Notes: generated by a model not told the origin, from the sequence alone. A DNA stretch of 64,000 nucleotides from Bacillota bacterium (GCA_023415205.1 JAEZLR010000029.1:253699-317698); one strand, 5' to 3'; counted from the first letter of the stretch, positions 52,665 through 62,057 are shown. Translations and numbers: made by a program.

Positions 52665-55103
52665 TTAATCAACACCTCTGAACCAGTGCCCCTTGGTAAA
52701 GCCCTGTGCCCTGAGGTCTTTTATTTTCTCCGCTACAGAAGCCGGGGTATCTTCCTTCCTGATTCTGGCGGTATAAAAATCCACCACCTGTTTCATGGTT
52801 TCTTCATCCTCATTAAGAAAAGCCAGCCTGAGAAAGGTTAAAGGAGTTAATCTAAGACTCTCTATGTCATCCATCATCATGGGATGAGCATTGAATAACC
52901 GTGTTCTCCTGGTCCAGGGCTCACGGACAAAGGGAAAAACCTCGCCTTTGCGGTCTTTAAGAAATCCCTTACTTTTGACACAGGCTTCGCATTGGCCTGA
53001 GCATGGGCTTTCAGCCGCGGAGGGACAATGCTCCAGAGTCATTAGGGGAAGTCGCCCATAGACAAAGGCCTCCAATTTAGGAGAGGGTCTTCCCATGCCC
53101 TTAAGCTCGTCCAACCTCAGCTCGGGTGAAAGAACAGCCGTATGGGCACCCCATTGTGCCTGTAGATCAGCACTATAACTATTAAAAACATTCATGGACG
53201 AGTCAGCACATAAAAGCTTATCTGGAAAAGCCTGTTTGAGCAAGCTCAGCGTACCCAGGCTTCCATAGGTCAACCCGACAAACAAATTCTCCTGTTGCTT
53301 TAAGGATGTGAGCAGACCTTCCCATTCATTATCCTTTAAAACCGTAGGAATCCACAAAAAGATCTCACCCTCATAGGTAGCCGCAAGCTTAAGGAGGGTT
53401 TCGTGGTGGGTGATGGGAAGATACACCCGTGAAACCTGTCCATTTAAAAAACTCAACGATTGTGGAAGAGCCGTGAAGGAGGCAGTCAGAGAAAGTCCCT
53501 TTCCCGGGAAATACTCAGACTGCTTTGAAGAACTTAAAACGGTTCTATGGGGGCGTTTGTGTTTTTTTATTCGCAGGCTTTTAATGGCCTCCAGGGCTTC
53601 CCTCCTGAGGGCATTCAAGGCCGAAACAGGCACGGTGCTCTCCGGCTCGGCCACAATCTCCAGGTGCCTCAACTCATAGGGTGTGTCTCCTGTCTTCTGA
53701 AGCTGTTCCTTGAGACGGTCAGCCGTCATGGCCTTCTTCAAAGCTCTTTCAACCAACGCCTCCGATTGAAGGGTTACTGAGTTTCCATCGTCATCCTTGA
53801 CCAAAAGCTTCATAGGCACCCCAATTGTGAGGGTCAGAGTCATATCCAAAGGTACAAGGGGGATTTCTCCCCGCTCATAGCTTTGACGGGCCTCTTCAAA
53901 AAGCGGCTTTGAGAGGGTTCGATAGACCCGGCTCCCTTTTAAGACAGAAGCCTTGATATCTCCCACCCATGGAGAGGTTCCTGGCAAAGCCTCACGCACA
54001 TGCCGGTTTTCTTCCATAATAGCCGTTACAATGAAGCTCTGTGCGCCTTTTGCCTCATCCATGATCTCAATACCGTCCCCCATGCTCAGAGGTTTTTCCA
54101 GGCTTATGCGGGCATAGGGCAGGCGCTGATCCGTGACCGTTCCCAAGAAGACCCCCTGATTTTTAGGGTGCCGGGTATATACGAGATTCTTATAGGTTCT
54201 ATCCCCTTTAAGATAATTCTGTGTAAAGCCACCTCTGTTGAAGGCTTGAAAAAGGCGCTCCCGGTCTTCATCCGAAACCCGGAAGTTTTTTTCACCCCCA
54301 GATTCCAGTAGGTCAAGGTACTTGCGATAAATATGGGTGACAATGGCCACATATTCCGGGGATTTCATTCGCCCTTCCAGTTTGAGAGAGGCCACGCCCG
54401 TCTTTTTAAGCTGAGGCAGGAGATCAATGGCCATAAGATCCCGGGGACTTAAAAGGTAGCCCTCCTTATCGAAACTCTCACCATTCCTGGAAAGGGCCCA
54501 GGGGAGTCGACAGGGTTGGGCACAGAGCCCCCGGTTACCGCTTCTTCCCCCAATAAAGCTAGAAAGGAGACACTGGCCGGAATAGCTGACACAGAGCGCA
54601 CCATGGACAAAGACCTCAATTTCCACCCTGCTAGCCATAGCAATGGCTTGGATTTCCTCCAGGGAGAGTTCCCGGGATAGAACAACCCGGCTAACGCCCA
54701 GTTGCTCCAGCATTTTAACAGACTCCCCCTGAGTCACCGTCACCTGGGTGCTGGCATGGAGGGGTAGCTGGGGAAGAGCTTCCCTTATTCGGCTCAACAA
54801 GCCCATATCCTGAACAATAACAGCATCTGCCCCCTGTTGGCAGGCAAATGCTGCAAATTCCATAGCCTCACTCAATTCTTCATTTTTAAGGAGGGTATTG
54901 AGGGTCAGATATACCCTTACACCTCGCTCATGGGCATAATCCAATGCGGCGATAAGCTCCTCATCAGAGAAATTTCCCGCATTCACTCTGGCATTAAACC
55001 TTCCGCCACCCAGATAAACGGCATTTGCCCCGTTGGCAACAGCCGCTTTAAGTGATTTAAAGCTGCCCGCCGGAGCAAGCAGCTCTATGAATGTATTCTT
55101 CAT
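52665..55103 (-). CDS. U32-family peptidase-like protein with C-terminal DUF3656-type domain
   Basis: 812 residues. The N-terminal TIM-barrel module (LLAPAGSFKSLKAAVANGAN, FVHGALCVSYSGQCLLSSF, RGLCAQPCRLPW) carries the cysteines of the U32 iron-sulphur site, and a second cluster of cysteines appears near the C-terminal third (ESPCSGQCEACVKSKG). Such proteins (RlhA, TrhP, YrrO) are now known to hydroxylate 23S rRNA or tRNA uridines with prephenate-derived chemistry and the peptidase name is historical. The long form with the middle DUF3656-like region is typical of Firmicutes. Start at 55103; a weak site precedes it. Part of a zapA-DUF948-U32-dut run. Confidence 0.88.
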   Translation of the reverse strand: MKNTFIELLAPAGSFKSLKAAVANGANAVYLGGGRFNARVNAGNFSDEELIAALDYAHERGVRVYLTLNTLLKNEELSEAMEFAAFACQQGADAVIVQDMGLLSRIREALPQLPLHASTQVTVTQGESVKMLEQLGVSRVVLSRELSLEEIQAIAMASRVEIEVFVHGALCVSYSGQCLLSSFIGGRSGNRGLCAQPCRLPWALSRNGESFDKEGYLLSPRDLMAIDLLPQLKKTGVASLKLEGRMKSPEYVAIVTHIYRKYLDLLESGGEKNFRVSDEDRERLFQAFNRGGFTQNYLKGDRTYKNLVYTRHPKNQGVFLGTVTDQRLPYARISLEKPLSMGDGIEIMDEAKGAQSFIVTAIMEENRHVREALPGTSPWVGDIKASVLKGSRVYRTLSKPLFEEARQSYERGEIPLVPLDMTLTLTIGVPMKLLVKDDDGNSVTLQSEALVERALKKAMTADRLKEQLQKTGDTPYELRHLEIVAEPESTVPVSALNALRREALEAIKSLRIKKHKRPHRTVLSSSKQSEYFPGKGLSLTASFTALPQSLSFLNGQVSRVYLPITHHETLLKLAATYEGEIFLWIPTVLKDNEWEGLLTSLKQQENLFVGLTYGSLGTLSLLKQAFPDKLLCADSSMNVFNSYSADLQAQWGAHTAVLSPELRLDELKGMGRPSPKLEAFVYGRLPLMTLEHCPSAAESPCSGQCEACVKSKGFLKDRKGEVFPFVREPWTRRTRLFNAHPMMMDDIESLRLTPLTFLRLAFLNEDEETMKQVVDFYTARIRKEDTPASVAEKIKDLRAQGFTKGHWFRGVD

Positions 55104-55114
55104 TTTTTCTTGTC

Positions 55115-55684
55115 CTAAACCTCATCCGTTGCCTGATAATCAGTAATGTCCTCAGTTAATTCGTCCACAGGCTCAACCTTGACATAGTCCTTATAGGGCT
55201 CCTGTACGCTCTCATCGGTCTGTATCTCGACTTCTTCTGGCTGCTCCTGTCCAGGCTTGTACCTGTAGGTGTATACCGTTCCTTTTTTCTTCTTGGTTCT
55301 GTCCTTCTTTTTCTCAAATAACCGCTTGATGGCATCGAAAAGATCAAGAAAGGTCTTAGCCTTAAGAATAATATCATTTTGAATGGTATCCACGCCTTTT
55401 TTGACGGTGTCGGATATCTTTCCCACATTTTCAAAGACATGCTGGATGTCATTAAGGTTATTCTTGACCATCCCTGTGATCTTTGAAGTGTTCTCGGCTA
55501 TTTCAGGAAGCTTTTCCACAGTCTTGTCAATGTGATCCTTATTTTTCTCAATCAGTTGGTTTACATTCCTTAATACACGTAAAAGGTTTGAAAGCGCGAG
55601 AATTAAGAAACAAATCAGCGCCGAGCCAAGAATGAACAGCACAATGGCGATCAGGTCATTCAAGGAAATCATTATTTCTAACAT
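55115..55684 (-). CDS. DUF948-like single-TM coiled-coil protein
   Basis: 189 residues. One helix (LIAIVLFILGSALICFLILA, about 9-28) near the N-terminus, then a helical region with short repeats of the NI...ENTSKITGMVKNN type (about 40-110) and an acidic, low-complexity tail after a Lys-rich stretch (KKKDRTKKKKG). This matches DUF948/YtxG-like envelope proteins of Firmicutes; function unknown. GGAGG lies 7 bp before the ATG at 55684. It follows zapA by 13 bp, so a link to cell division or envelope upkeep is plausible. Confidence 0.72.
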   Translation of the reverse strand: MLEIMISLNDLIAIVLFILGSALICFLILALSNLLRVLRNVNQLIEKNKDHIDKTVEKLPEIAENTSKITGMVKNNLNDIQHVFENVGKISDTVKKGVDTIQNDIILKAKTFLDLFDAIKRLFEKKKDRTKKKKGTVYTYRYKPGQEQPEEVEIQTDESVQEPYKDYVKVEPVDELTEDITDYQATDEV

Positions 55685-55697
55685 AGTTCATCCTCCG

Positions 55698-56135
55698 TTA
55701 ATCGTTGAGCTTTTTGGTGCCTGATAAGGTACTCAGCGTATTTCTGACTTCCTTAAGCTCTGCTTCTCTCTTTGTCAGTTCAATGGAAAGCAAGGACTCC
55801 CGCTCCTTAAGCTTGTGGTTATCTGCCTTGAGCTGCTGGTTTTCCTCCCTCAGCTCCTGATGCTTACGCTTAAGCTCGTTATGCTCCTTTTCTAATCGGT
55901 TTAGGGTTTCGCTCATGCGAAACATTTCATCGGCCATATTTACGGAGGTAAGAACCGAAGCCATGGATGTACTAAGGGTATGGTTCTTTCGAGTGATCTC
56001 CATAATTTTCCGATCGACAAAAAGGGCTACCTTCTGTATGTATTCGTGGGACTCCGCTCCGCTAATAACATACTCATTCCCAGCAATCCGAACCGTCACC
56101 TTATTTTTCTCAGCCAAACGATCAGCTCCAGTCAA
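55698..56135 (-). CDS. zapA: cell division protein ZapA
   Basis: 145 residues. The N-terminal ZapA domain (VTVRIAGNEYVISGAESHEY, VALFVDRKIMEITRKN) bundles FtsZ filaments, and the C-terminal coiled coil (about 78-130, rich in Glu/Leu/Lys) is longer than in E. coli ZapA but usual in clostridia. It starts at TTG 56135, with GAGGA 8 bp upstream; no ATG is better placed. First gene of the run zapA-DUF948-U32-dut. Confidence 0.9.
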   Translation of the reverse strand: MTGADRLAEKNKVTVRIAGNEYVISGAESHEYIQKVALFVDRKIMEITRKNHTLSTSMASVLTSVNMADEMFRMSETLNRLEKEHNELKRKHQELREENQQLKADNHKLKERESLLSIELTKREAELKEVRNTLSTLSGTKKLND

Positions 56136-56253
56136 AGCTTTTTCCTCTTACGTACAGGGTCTTAGAGGCTTGATTTTATTTATTATTATACACTATTAAA
56201 GGCTATACACAAAGGAATATTGCCATAAAATTCAATTTATCGGACCACATGGC

Positions 56254-56676
56254 TTATGGATTGGCATTTTCCCGCAGGAATTCACCAAATTTTTTATCCG
56301 TATCCAGAATATGATGATCCAGCCATTTGCTCAAAAACTCCAAAACCGTAAGGACGGTCTCGTTCTGGTTCTCATCCAGATCATACAAATTAATGGCTGC
56401 CACCTTGTTGACAAAGCTCTTGTGCTCCAACACTTGAATTTTTGTACTAAAGGAGTCATACCCATGATCTTTGAACAAGGTTTCCTCGTGGTTGAAGTGG
56501 TAGACCGCATACTCCTTTAGTCCGTTGAAAAGCTCCACGATTTCGTCATAGTGATCGTAATCGTCATTAAGTTCCGCAATCTCATTCATCTGGTTGATCA
56601 TGTCCATGAGTTTCTTATGCTGTTCATCAATGCCTGCATCGTAACAGCTATACTCGTCTTTCCATTTGATAATCAT
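56254..56676 (-). CDS. bacteriohemerythrin
   Basis: 140-residue four-helix diiron protein. All ligands are visible: DEQHKKLMD (His), YHFNHEETLF (His, His, Glu), EHKSFVNK (His) and WLDHHILDTDKKFG (His-His, Asp). It reversibly binds oxygen and may act as oxygen sink or sensor in an anaerobe, or deliver a signal to chemotaxis. A weak GGGGG site precedes the ATG at 56676. A perfect Spo0A box lies 90 bp upstream. Confidence 0.94.
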   Translation of the reverse strand: MIIKWKDEYSCYDAGIDEQHKKLMDMINQMNEIAELNDDYDHYDEIVELFNGLKEYAVYHFNHEETLFKDHGYDSFSTKIQVLEHKSFVNKVAAINLYDLDENQNETVLTVLEFLSKWLDHHILDTDKKFGEFLRENANP

Positions 56677-56766
56677 AAAATACCCCCTGTTAATGAAATA
56701 AATAAATATTTTGGTTAAATTTTAAGTCATACCAGTGTCACAAAAATTTGTAAAAGGCATTCTTGC

Positions 56767-56779
56767 TTTTTCGACAAAA
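56767..56779 (-). promoter_or_regulatory. Spo0A box upstream of the hemerythrin gene
   Basis: Minus strand TTTTGTCGAAAAA, an exact match to the 0A box core TTGTCGAA. It lies upstream of a TTTACA (minus strand, near 56750) that may be a -35. Within 130 bp of the sigH stop, but the direction suits the hemerythrin gene. The remainder of 56677-56909 is AT-rich with no gene. Confidence 0.6.
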
Positions 56780-56909
56780 TTCTTATATAATTATCCCTGA
56801 CACTGATACCTTAACATACTTTTACCTCCTTTTTAGCACATTTTTTGAGTTTGGCCTGTTGTTCATCGACAGGTCTTCTTTATTCTAAGCGAGCAGACTT
56901 TTGCTCTTA

Positions 56910-57557
56910 CTAGTTTTCTTCGTTCTTCACCGATTGGATGCTCTTCTCAATTTTCTTTTTCAATCGCTGAAGGGCATTGTCCACCGACTTAACAGGTTTA
57001 TTTAATTGCTTGGCGATATCTTGATAGGCAATGCCACCCAGATACATGGAGAGCACCTCTTTTTCAAAGGGACTCAAAAGCTCCATCATCTTGCTCTCAA
57101 TACCGTTATATTCCTCTTTGCTGATAAAGAGCTCCTCGGGGTTGGACACTGAAATTTCCTGAATGACCTCAATGAGCACCTTATCGGATTCTTCATCAAA
57201 GATTTTCTTATTGAGCGAGATATATGAATTTAAAGGAATGTGCTTTTGACGCGTAGCCGTCTTAACCGCGGTGATAATCTGGCGCGTAATACACATTTCT
57301 GCAAACACCTTAAAAGGGATGCTCTTGTCGTTTTTATAGTCCCTTACGGCTTTAAAAAGACCAATCATACCTTCCTGAACAATATCTTCACGATCAGCAC
57401 CCACAAGAAAATAGCTGCGCGCTTTAGCCCTTACCAGGGGCTTGTACTTCTCGATAAGGTGCTCCATACCACGTTTACACCCAGTTCGGACATAGCCAAG
57501 CACATCCTCATCTTCCATGCCCGCATAAATGGTGGATACTTCTCTTGTCTGAGACAC
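56910..57557 (-). CDS. sigH: RNA polymerase sigma-H factor (Spo0H)
   Basis: 215 residues with sigma region 2 (LIEKYKPLVRAKARSYFLVG, ADREDIVQEGMIGLFKAVRD, FKVFAEMCITRQIITAVKTA) and region 4 (LLSPFEKEVLSMYLGGIAYQ followed by DIAKQLNKPVKSVDNALQRLKKK). The order and text match Spo0H of Bacillus and Clostridium, which drives entry into sporulation and stationary-phase genes. It starts at GTG 57557 with GGAGGA 8 bp upstream. It follows the P-loop/Asp23 gene by 36 bp and is probably co-transcribed. Confidence 0.95.
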   Translation of the reverse strand: MSQTREVSTIYAGMEDEDVLGYVRTGCKRGMEHLIEKYKPLVRAKARSYFLVGADREDIVQEGMIGLFKAVRDYKNDKSIPFKVFAEMCITRQIITAVKTATRQKHIPLNSYISLNKKIFDEESDKVLIEVIQEISVSNPEELFISKEEYNGIESKMMELLSPFEKEVLSMYLGGIAYQDIAKQLNKPVKSVDNALQRLKKKIEKSIQSVKNEEN

Positions 57558-57593
57558 TTGATTTTTCCTCCGCGCTTCTTGCCCTAATAAGCC

Positions 57594-58418
57594 TTACGAG
57601 GTTTTTTTAAGAACAAGGTTTTTAATATTAATCGTCAGGTTATTGACATTAAAACCTGCAAACCTATCTAGTTCCCTCAAGATAGTCTCCTGCGCTGTCT
57701 TTACGGCCTCCAGTAAATTATAGCCAAATACCATTATAACATCCATATCGATGTAAAGTCCATCAGGCCCATTGTTGGTACGAAAGCGCGTCACTTTCTC
57801 CACTTGGGGCATGCTGGTTACGATATGATTGACCACCTGATAAATGGCATAATCCGAAATAGTGTATTTCCCAAAATAGCTAAAGGTGGGACGCACCACC
57901 GACTTTTCCCCGATATTCTGAAACTCCCCCTTCCCCTTACGCCTGAATAGCTGAAGGGGATCCAGAAAATAGCCGGAAAATTGCTTTTTCAACTGCATGG
58001 CCGGAACGGGTATAACATGCTTACCTTGTTTGATCCTTGTATTCCGGGCCTGCTCAATTTCATAGGGGCTTGCCACATCCTCAATGCGAATACGCCTTTG
58101 GAATTCACCCAATTCAAGAGCCTGGGCAATCTTATCAACCATACCGTCCGATGTACCCAAAATCAAGAGCCCCTTGGGGGCATTTTTCTTGATGGCTTCC
58201 TTTACCTCGTTGCGATGCTCCTCCTCCAGAAAAAGCGCAACCTTTACCGAACTGAGTTTGGAGGGCGCTTTTTTGGCGGATTTACCCGATACAATGGCGT
58301 TCTCATGGATAAGAAGTCCATCATCAATAATATAGTCCAAACCATTTTCTCTAGCTACCCAAAGGGCGCGATGGCTTTTTCCTGTCCCACTTGGGCCTAC
58401 AAATGCTATCAGTTGCAA
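57594..58418 (-). CDS. P-loop ATPase fused to an Asp23/Gls24-like domain
   Basis: 274 residues. The N-terminus has a Walker A (FVGPSGTGKSHRALWVA, residues 6-22) in a small P-loop domain; the segment LLILGTSDGMVDKIAQAL follows. The C-terminal 90 residues (YFGKYTISDYAIYQVVNHIV, TNNGPDGLYIDMDVIMVFG) resemble the Asp23/Gls24 (DUF322) alkaline-shock fold. No Walker B of the usual hhhhDE form is plain. The combination is typical of a clostridial protein encoded next to sigH; function unknown, possibly envelope stress sensing. The ATG at 58418 has an imperfect AGGACTT site. Confidence 0.7.
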   Translation of the reverse strand: MQLIAFVGPSGTGKSHRALWVARENGLDYIIDDGLLIHENAIVSGKSAKKAPSKLSSVKVALFLEEEHRNEVKEAIKKNAPKGLLILGTSDGMVDKIAQALELGEFQRRIRIEDVASPYEIEQARNTRIKQGKHVIPVPAMQLKKQFSGYFLDPLQLFRRKGKGEFQNIGEKSVVRPTFSYFGKYTISDYAIYQVVNHIVTSMPQVEKVTRFRTNNGPDGLYIDMDVIMVFGYNLLEAVKTAQETILRELDRFAGFNVNNLTINIKNLVLKKTS

Positions 58419-58485
58419 TCAGAAGTCCTCCGAATGATCTGCATTAACTTAATTATTCCACATTTTGAGCGCTAGAAACAGATAA

Positions 58486-58516
58486 TAAAAAGGGCTATTC
58501 CAAAAAGGAACAGCCC
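58486..58516 (-). terminator. terminator of the msmK-type gene
   Basis: GGGCTATTCC (58492-58501) pairs with GGAACAGCCC (58507-58516); the minus strand then runs into TTTTT. Confidence 0.8.
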
Positions 58517-58531
58517 CTGGTTGCTTTATGC

Positions 58532-59644
58532 TTAGTGAACGATAGCCTTTTCTGTTTCCTTATCGAAAAGGTGGATACGGCTTAAGTCAAAGAGCACCTT
58601 AATGTCATCGCCGGCCTGGGTCTTGGATTTAGGACTTACGCGAGCGGTGAAGTTGATGCCATTGATAATGAGGTACAGGTAGGTTTCGGAACCCAGTCTT
58701 TCAGTAACTTCAACATTAGCACTAATCAGGCTGGTTTTAACGTTTTCAAGAGGGGTCTCCTCGTCATGGATATCCTCAGGACGGATACCGAACACAACTT
58801 CCTTACCAATGTAGCCCTGTTCTTCAAGGATTTTGGCCTTGTTTGCGGGAAGCTCAAGCTTATCTTCTCCAAATTTCAGGCAAACCTTGTCGCCATGCTT
58901 TTCAACACCGACTGTGGAGAAGTTCATCTGGGGGCTTCCGATAAATCCTGCAACAAAAACGTTAACAGGTTCATCATAAAGCTTCTGAGGACTGTCGATC
59001 TGTTGAACAAAGCCGTCCTTCATAACAACAATACGGGTACCCATGGTAAGAGCCTCGGTCTGGTCATGGGTAACGTAGATAAATGTAGTATTAAGCTTTA
59101 AGTGGAGCTTGGAGATCTCAGTTCTCATCTGAACTCTGAGCTTAGCGTCCAGGTTGGAGAGAGGTTCGTCCATTAAGAATACCTTGGGCTCACGAACAAT
59201 AGCACGGCCAAGAGCGACACGCTGTCTTTGACCACCGGAGAGAGCCTTGGGTCTTCTATCAAGAAGGTGCTCGATGGAAAGGATTCTGGCAGCTTCGTGA
59301 ACTCTTCTCTTGATTTCTTCTTTGGGAGTCTTTCTGAGCTTAAGACCGAAAGCCATGTTATCAAATACGGTCATGTGAGGATACAGAGCATAGTTTTGGA
59401 AAACCATCGCGATGTCTCTGTCTTTGGGAGCAACATCATTACAAAGCTTGTCCCCTATGTACAGTTCACCGGAAGTTATTTCTTCAAGTCCTGCAATCAT
59501 TCTAAGAGTTGTCGTCTTACCACATCCGGAAGGACCAACAAGAATGATAAACTCTTTATCCTGGATATCAATGTTAAAGTCACTTACAGCTGTAACTCCA
59601 CCGGCATATGTCTTGTAGACATTCTTTAGAACTACACCAGCCAT
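58532..59644 (-). CDS. msmK: MsmK/UgpC-type carbohydrate ABC ATPase, orphan
   Basis: 370 residues. Walker A is VGPSGCGKTTTLRMIAG (about 36-52), the signature LSGGQRQRVALGRAIV and Walker B VFLMDEPLSNLD; the C-terminal OB/TOBE domain (residues about 240-370, with FGIRPEDIHDEE and GSETYLYLIINGINFTARV) is that of the MalK/UgpC/MsmK class. Such ATPases often serve several sugar ABC importers whose permeases and binding proteins are encoded elsewhere, which fits the lack of any partner genes here. AGGAGGGAATT precedes the ATG at 59644. The catalytic set is complete. Confidence 0.92.
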   Translation of the reverse strand: MAGVVLKNVYKTYAGGVTAVSDFNIDIQDKEFIILVGPSGCGKTTTLRMIAGLEEITSGELYIGDKLCNDVAPKDRDIAMVFQNYALYPHMTVFDNMAFGLKLRKTPKEEIKRRVHEAARILSIEHLLDRRPKALSGGQRQRVALGRAIVREPKVFLMDEPLSNLDAKLRVQMRTEISKLHLKLNTTFIYVTHDQTEALTMGTRIVVMKDGFVQQIDSPQKLYDEPVNVFVAGFIGSPQMNFSTVGVEKHGDKVCLKFGEDKLELPANKAKILEEQGYIGKEVVFGIRPEDIHDEETPLENVKTSLISANVEVTERLGSETYLYLIINGINFTARVSPKSKTQAGDDIKVLFDLSRIHLFDKETEKAIVH

Positions 59645-59820
59645 TTAAATTCCCTCCTAAATCCTGATGCTGAGCATCGGTTGTATACTAATAATTTAGC
59701 ACCAATGGCTGGTTGGAAACTAGCTAACTATTCAACAAAAATGAAAAAAGCCTTTTAGCTACTTTGCATAAGCAATTATAACCAAAGAATAACGATAAAA
59801 AATTCCGTGAAAATGCACTA

Positions 59821-59849
59821 TTGAATTTTTATACATTAAAATGTATAAT
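59821..59849 (+). promoter_or_regulatory. argCB promoter with palindromic operator, candidate ArgR site
   Basis: TTGAAT (59821-59826) and TATAAT (59844-59849) are 17 bp apart. The palindrome TTATACAT-TAAA-ATGTATAA (59829-59848) fills the spacer and -10, with the layout of an ARG box (AT-rich centre), but the outer G/C positions differ from consensus. ArgR is the obvious candidate for this operon. Confidence 0.65.
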
Positions 59850-59863
59850 TATAAACACTCCAT

Positions 59864-59912
59864 CTCCCCCCGGTTCCTGCCGACATTTGGACGCTTTTTC
59901 CTACCGGGGAGT
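59864..59912 (+). promoter_or_regulatory. GC-rich hairpin in the argC leader
   Basis: CTCCCCCCGGT (59864-59874) pairs with ACCGGGGAG (59903-59911) with two unpaired C, around a 28-nt loop, in a leader of about 170 nt. It may be an attenuation or stability element. In the rest of 59645-60028 I see no gene and no clear promoter for msmK. Confidence 0.45.
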
Positions 59913-60028
59913 TCTGTAAAAATCCTCTTTTAATAACGGAGGAACGGCTGTACAATGGAGTTTACGAGCATAAGGCACAGTATTAACACAATAGATTAAA
60001 ACAATTTTGATCCCTGGGAGGGTGTAGT

Positions 60029-61072
60029 ATGCTTAAACTTGGAATTATCGGAGCCACCGGATATGTGGGTGCTGAAGTCCTTCGGTTATTATCCACAAGA
60101 AAAGACATTGAAATTACCACCGTCGTTTCCAACAGTTTCGTAGGGCAACCCTATTCGTCGGTCTATCCGTCCTTACGGGGAATCTTTGATAAGCCTTGTG
60201 ATGCTTTGGATATGGACGCCATTTCCCAAAAGGCCGATTTTTTTATAACGGCACTTCCCCACGGCGTGTCCACCGATGTGATCCCAATTCTTCTCAAAAA
60301 AGGTAAAAGAATAGTTGATCATAGCGCTGATTTCCGTTTCAGAGACGTGGCTGTCTATGAAAAGTGGTATAAAACGACCCATCCTGCTCCCGATCTCATT
60401 CATCAGGCTGTTTACGGACTTCCTGAGCTTTATAGGGACAAAATTAAGACCGCCCAGTTGGTGGCCGATCCCGGATGTTATCCGACCTGCTCCCTATTGG
60501 GAATTCTCCCCGCTTTGAAAGAGAAGCTGGTTTCACCCAAGGGAATCATCATTGACGCCACCTCCGGGGTGAGCGGAGCCGGAAGAAAGTCCGAGCTCCC
60601 CTACGCTTTTTGTGAGACTGACGAGAACTTTAAGGCCTATGGTGTGAGCAATCATCGGCACACCCCTGAAATTGAGCAGGAGCTTTCCCTCATTGCAGGC
60701 CAGGAGGTTCTGGTCTCCTTTACTCCCCACCTTGCTCCCATTAAGCGCGGCATGCTGGCTACCAGCTATCTGAGCCTTGAAAAAAGCGGGCTGACTACGG
60801 CTGAGGTACAAGATCTCTATCAGGAATACTATAAAGACGAGCCCTTTGTCCGGGTTCTTCCCATGGGGCAGCTGCCTGAAACCAAGTTTGTAGCGGGCTC
60901 CAACTATATTGATATCAGCGTCATCGTAGATCAAAGGCTCAATCGGTTGATTGTGGTCTCTGCCTTGGATAATCTGGGCAAGGGCTCAGCCAGCCAGGCC
61001 ATCCAGGCCTTAAACCTCATGGCGGGCTTTGATGAAACCGAGGGCTTACTTACCCCGGCATTGTATCTTTAA
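60029..61072 (+). CDS. argC: N-acetyl-gamma-glutamyl-phosphate reductase
   Basis: 347 residues, third step of arginine synthesis. The NADP loop is IGATGYVGAEVLRLLSTRKD (residues 7-26) and the catalytic Cys is in VADPGCYPTCSLLGILPAL near residue 150; GVSGAGRKSEL and SNHRHTPEIEQEL carry other conserved active-site residues. GGGAGGGTG precedes the ATG at 60029. First gene of argC-argB; argJ and argD, common companions, are not in the window. Confidence 0.97.
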   Translation: MLKLGIIGATGYVGAEVLRLLSTRKDIEITTVVSNSFVGQPYSSVYPSLRGIFDKPCDALDMDAISQKADFFITALPHGVSTDVIPILLKKGKRIVDHSADFRFRDVAVYEKWYKTTHPAPDLIHQAVYGLPELYRDKIKTAQLVADPGCYPTCSLLGILPALKEKLVSPKGIIIDATSGVSGAGRKSELPYAFCETDENFKAYGVSNHRHTPEIEQELSLIAGQEVLVSFTPHLAPIKRGMLATSYLSLEKSGLTTAEVQDLYQEYYKDEPFVRVLPMGQLPETKFVAGSNYIDISVIVDQRLNRLIVVSALDNLGKGSASQAIQALNLMAGFDETEGLLTPALYL

Positions 61073-61118
61073 GCATAAAACCTGATAACGAATTAAATAG
61101 CAGAAAGGCGTCTTGTAA

Positions 61119-62030
61119 ATGTTTGATTTTTCTGAAATTATCCGCAAGGCAGAGGTGCTCGTAGAGGCTCTTCCCTATATCCAGGCCCTAGCAGGCAAAA
61201 CGGTGGTTATTAAATATGGCGGGAATGCCATGATCAATGATGAGCTGAAGAACTCCGTTATGGAGGATATCACCCTTTTAAAATACATTGGCATGAATCC
61301 CGTTGTGGTTCACGGAGGCGGGCCTGACATCACCAAGGCATTAAAATCCTTTGGCATTCAGTCCGAGTTTGTCAATGGTCTTAGAAAAACCGATGCACAG
61401 GCTATGGAAGTGGCACAAATGGTCCTGGTGGGCAAAACTAATAAGGAGATTGTCTCCCTCCTGAATCAAAAGGGGGGCAAGGCTGTGGGTGTCAGTGGCA
61501 TTGACGGTATGCTTCTGGAATGTGAAAAGCATTATGAACAAATTAACGGCGAGCAGGTGGACTTAGGCTATGTGGGCGAAATCAAGAAGATCAACACCCA
61601 TGTTCTGGAGGTTCTGGCCAAGGATGAGTATATCCCGGTGGTGGCCCCTGTCGGTACTGACAAATACGGCCAAAGCTACAACATCAACGCCGATACGGTG
61701 GCTGCAGAACTAGCCGCGGCCCTTAAGGCGGAAAAGCTCATCCTGCTGACCGATGTGGAGGGGGTTAAGGATAGCAAGAATCAGGATGTCATCCTTCATG
61801 CCCTCACATGTGATGAGGTTCATCGCCTCATTGCTGAGAAGGTTATTGTCAACGGTATGATCCCCAAGGTTTTAGGCTGCGTTCACGCTTTGGAAAAAGG
61901 CGTGGGAAGGGCCCACATCATCGATGGCCGTATCCCTCACTGTATTCTTCTGGAGATCTTCACCAACAGAGGTATTGGGACTATGATCACAGAGCATATC
62001 CGTCCCTATTACAGCAAAGAAAAGCTCTAA
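61119..62030 (+). CDS. argB: acetylglutamate kinase
   Basis: 303 residues of the amino-acid kinase fold. [12 protein letters not shown] (about 28-39), [16 protein letters not shown] (about 66-81) and [20 protein letters not shown] (about 192-211) form the ATP and acetylglutamate sites; [23 protein letters not shown] ends the fold. The N-terminal helix ([20 protein letters not shown]) is the kind found in the arginine-inhibited hexameric enzymes. AGAAAGG precedes the ATG, 46 bp after argC. Confidence 0.97.
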   Translation: MFDFSEIIRKAEVLVEALPYIQALAGKTVVIKYGGNAMINDELKNSVMEDITLLKYIGMNPVVVHGGGPDITKALKSFGIQSEFVNGLRKTDAQAMEVAQMVLVGKTNKEIVSLLNQKGGKAVGVSGIDGMLLECEKHYEQINGEQVDLGYVGEIKKINTHVLEVLAKDEYIPVVAPVGTDKYGQSYNINADTVAAELAAALKAEKLILLTDVEGVKDSKNQDVILHALTCDEVHRLIAEKVIVNGMIPKVLGCVHALEKGVGRAHIIDGRIPHCILLEIFTNRGIGTMITEHIRPYYSKEKL

Positions 62031-62057
62031 CCTCCTATGAGCCTAGCGAATTCAAAT

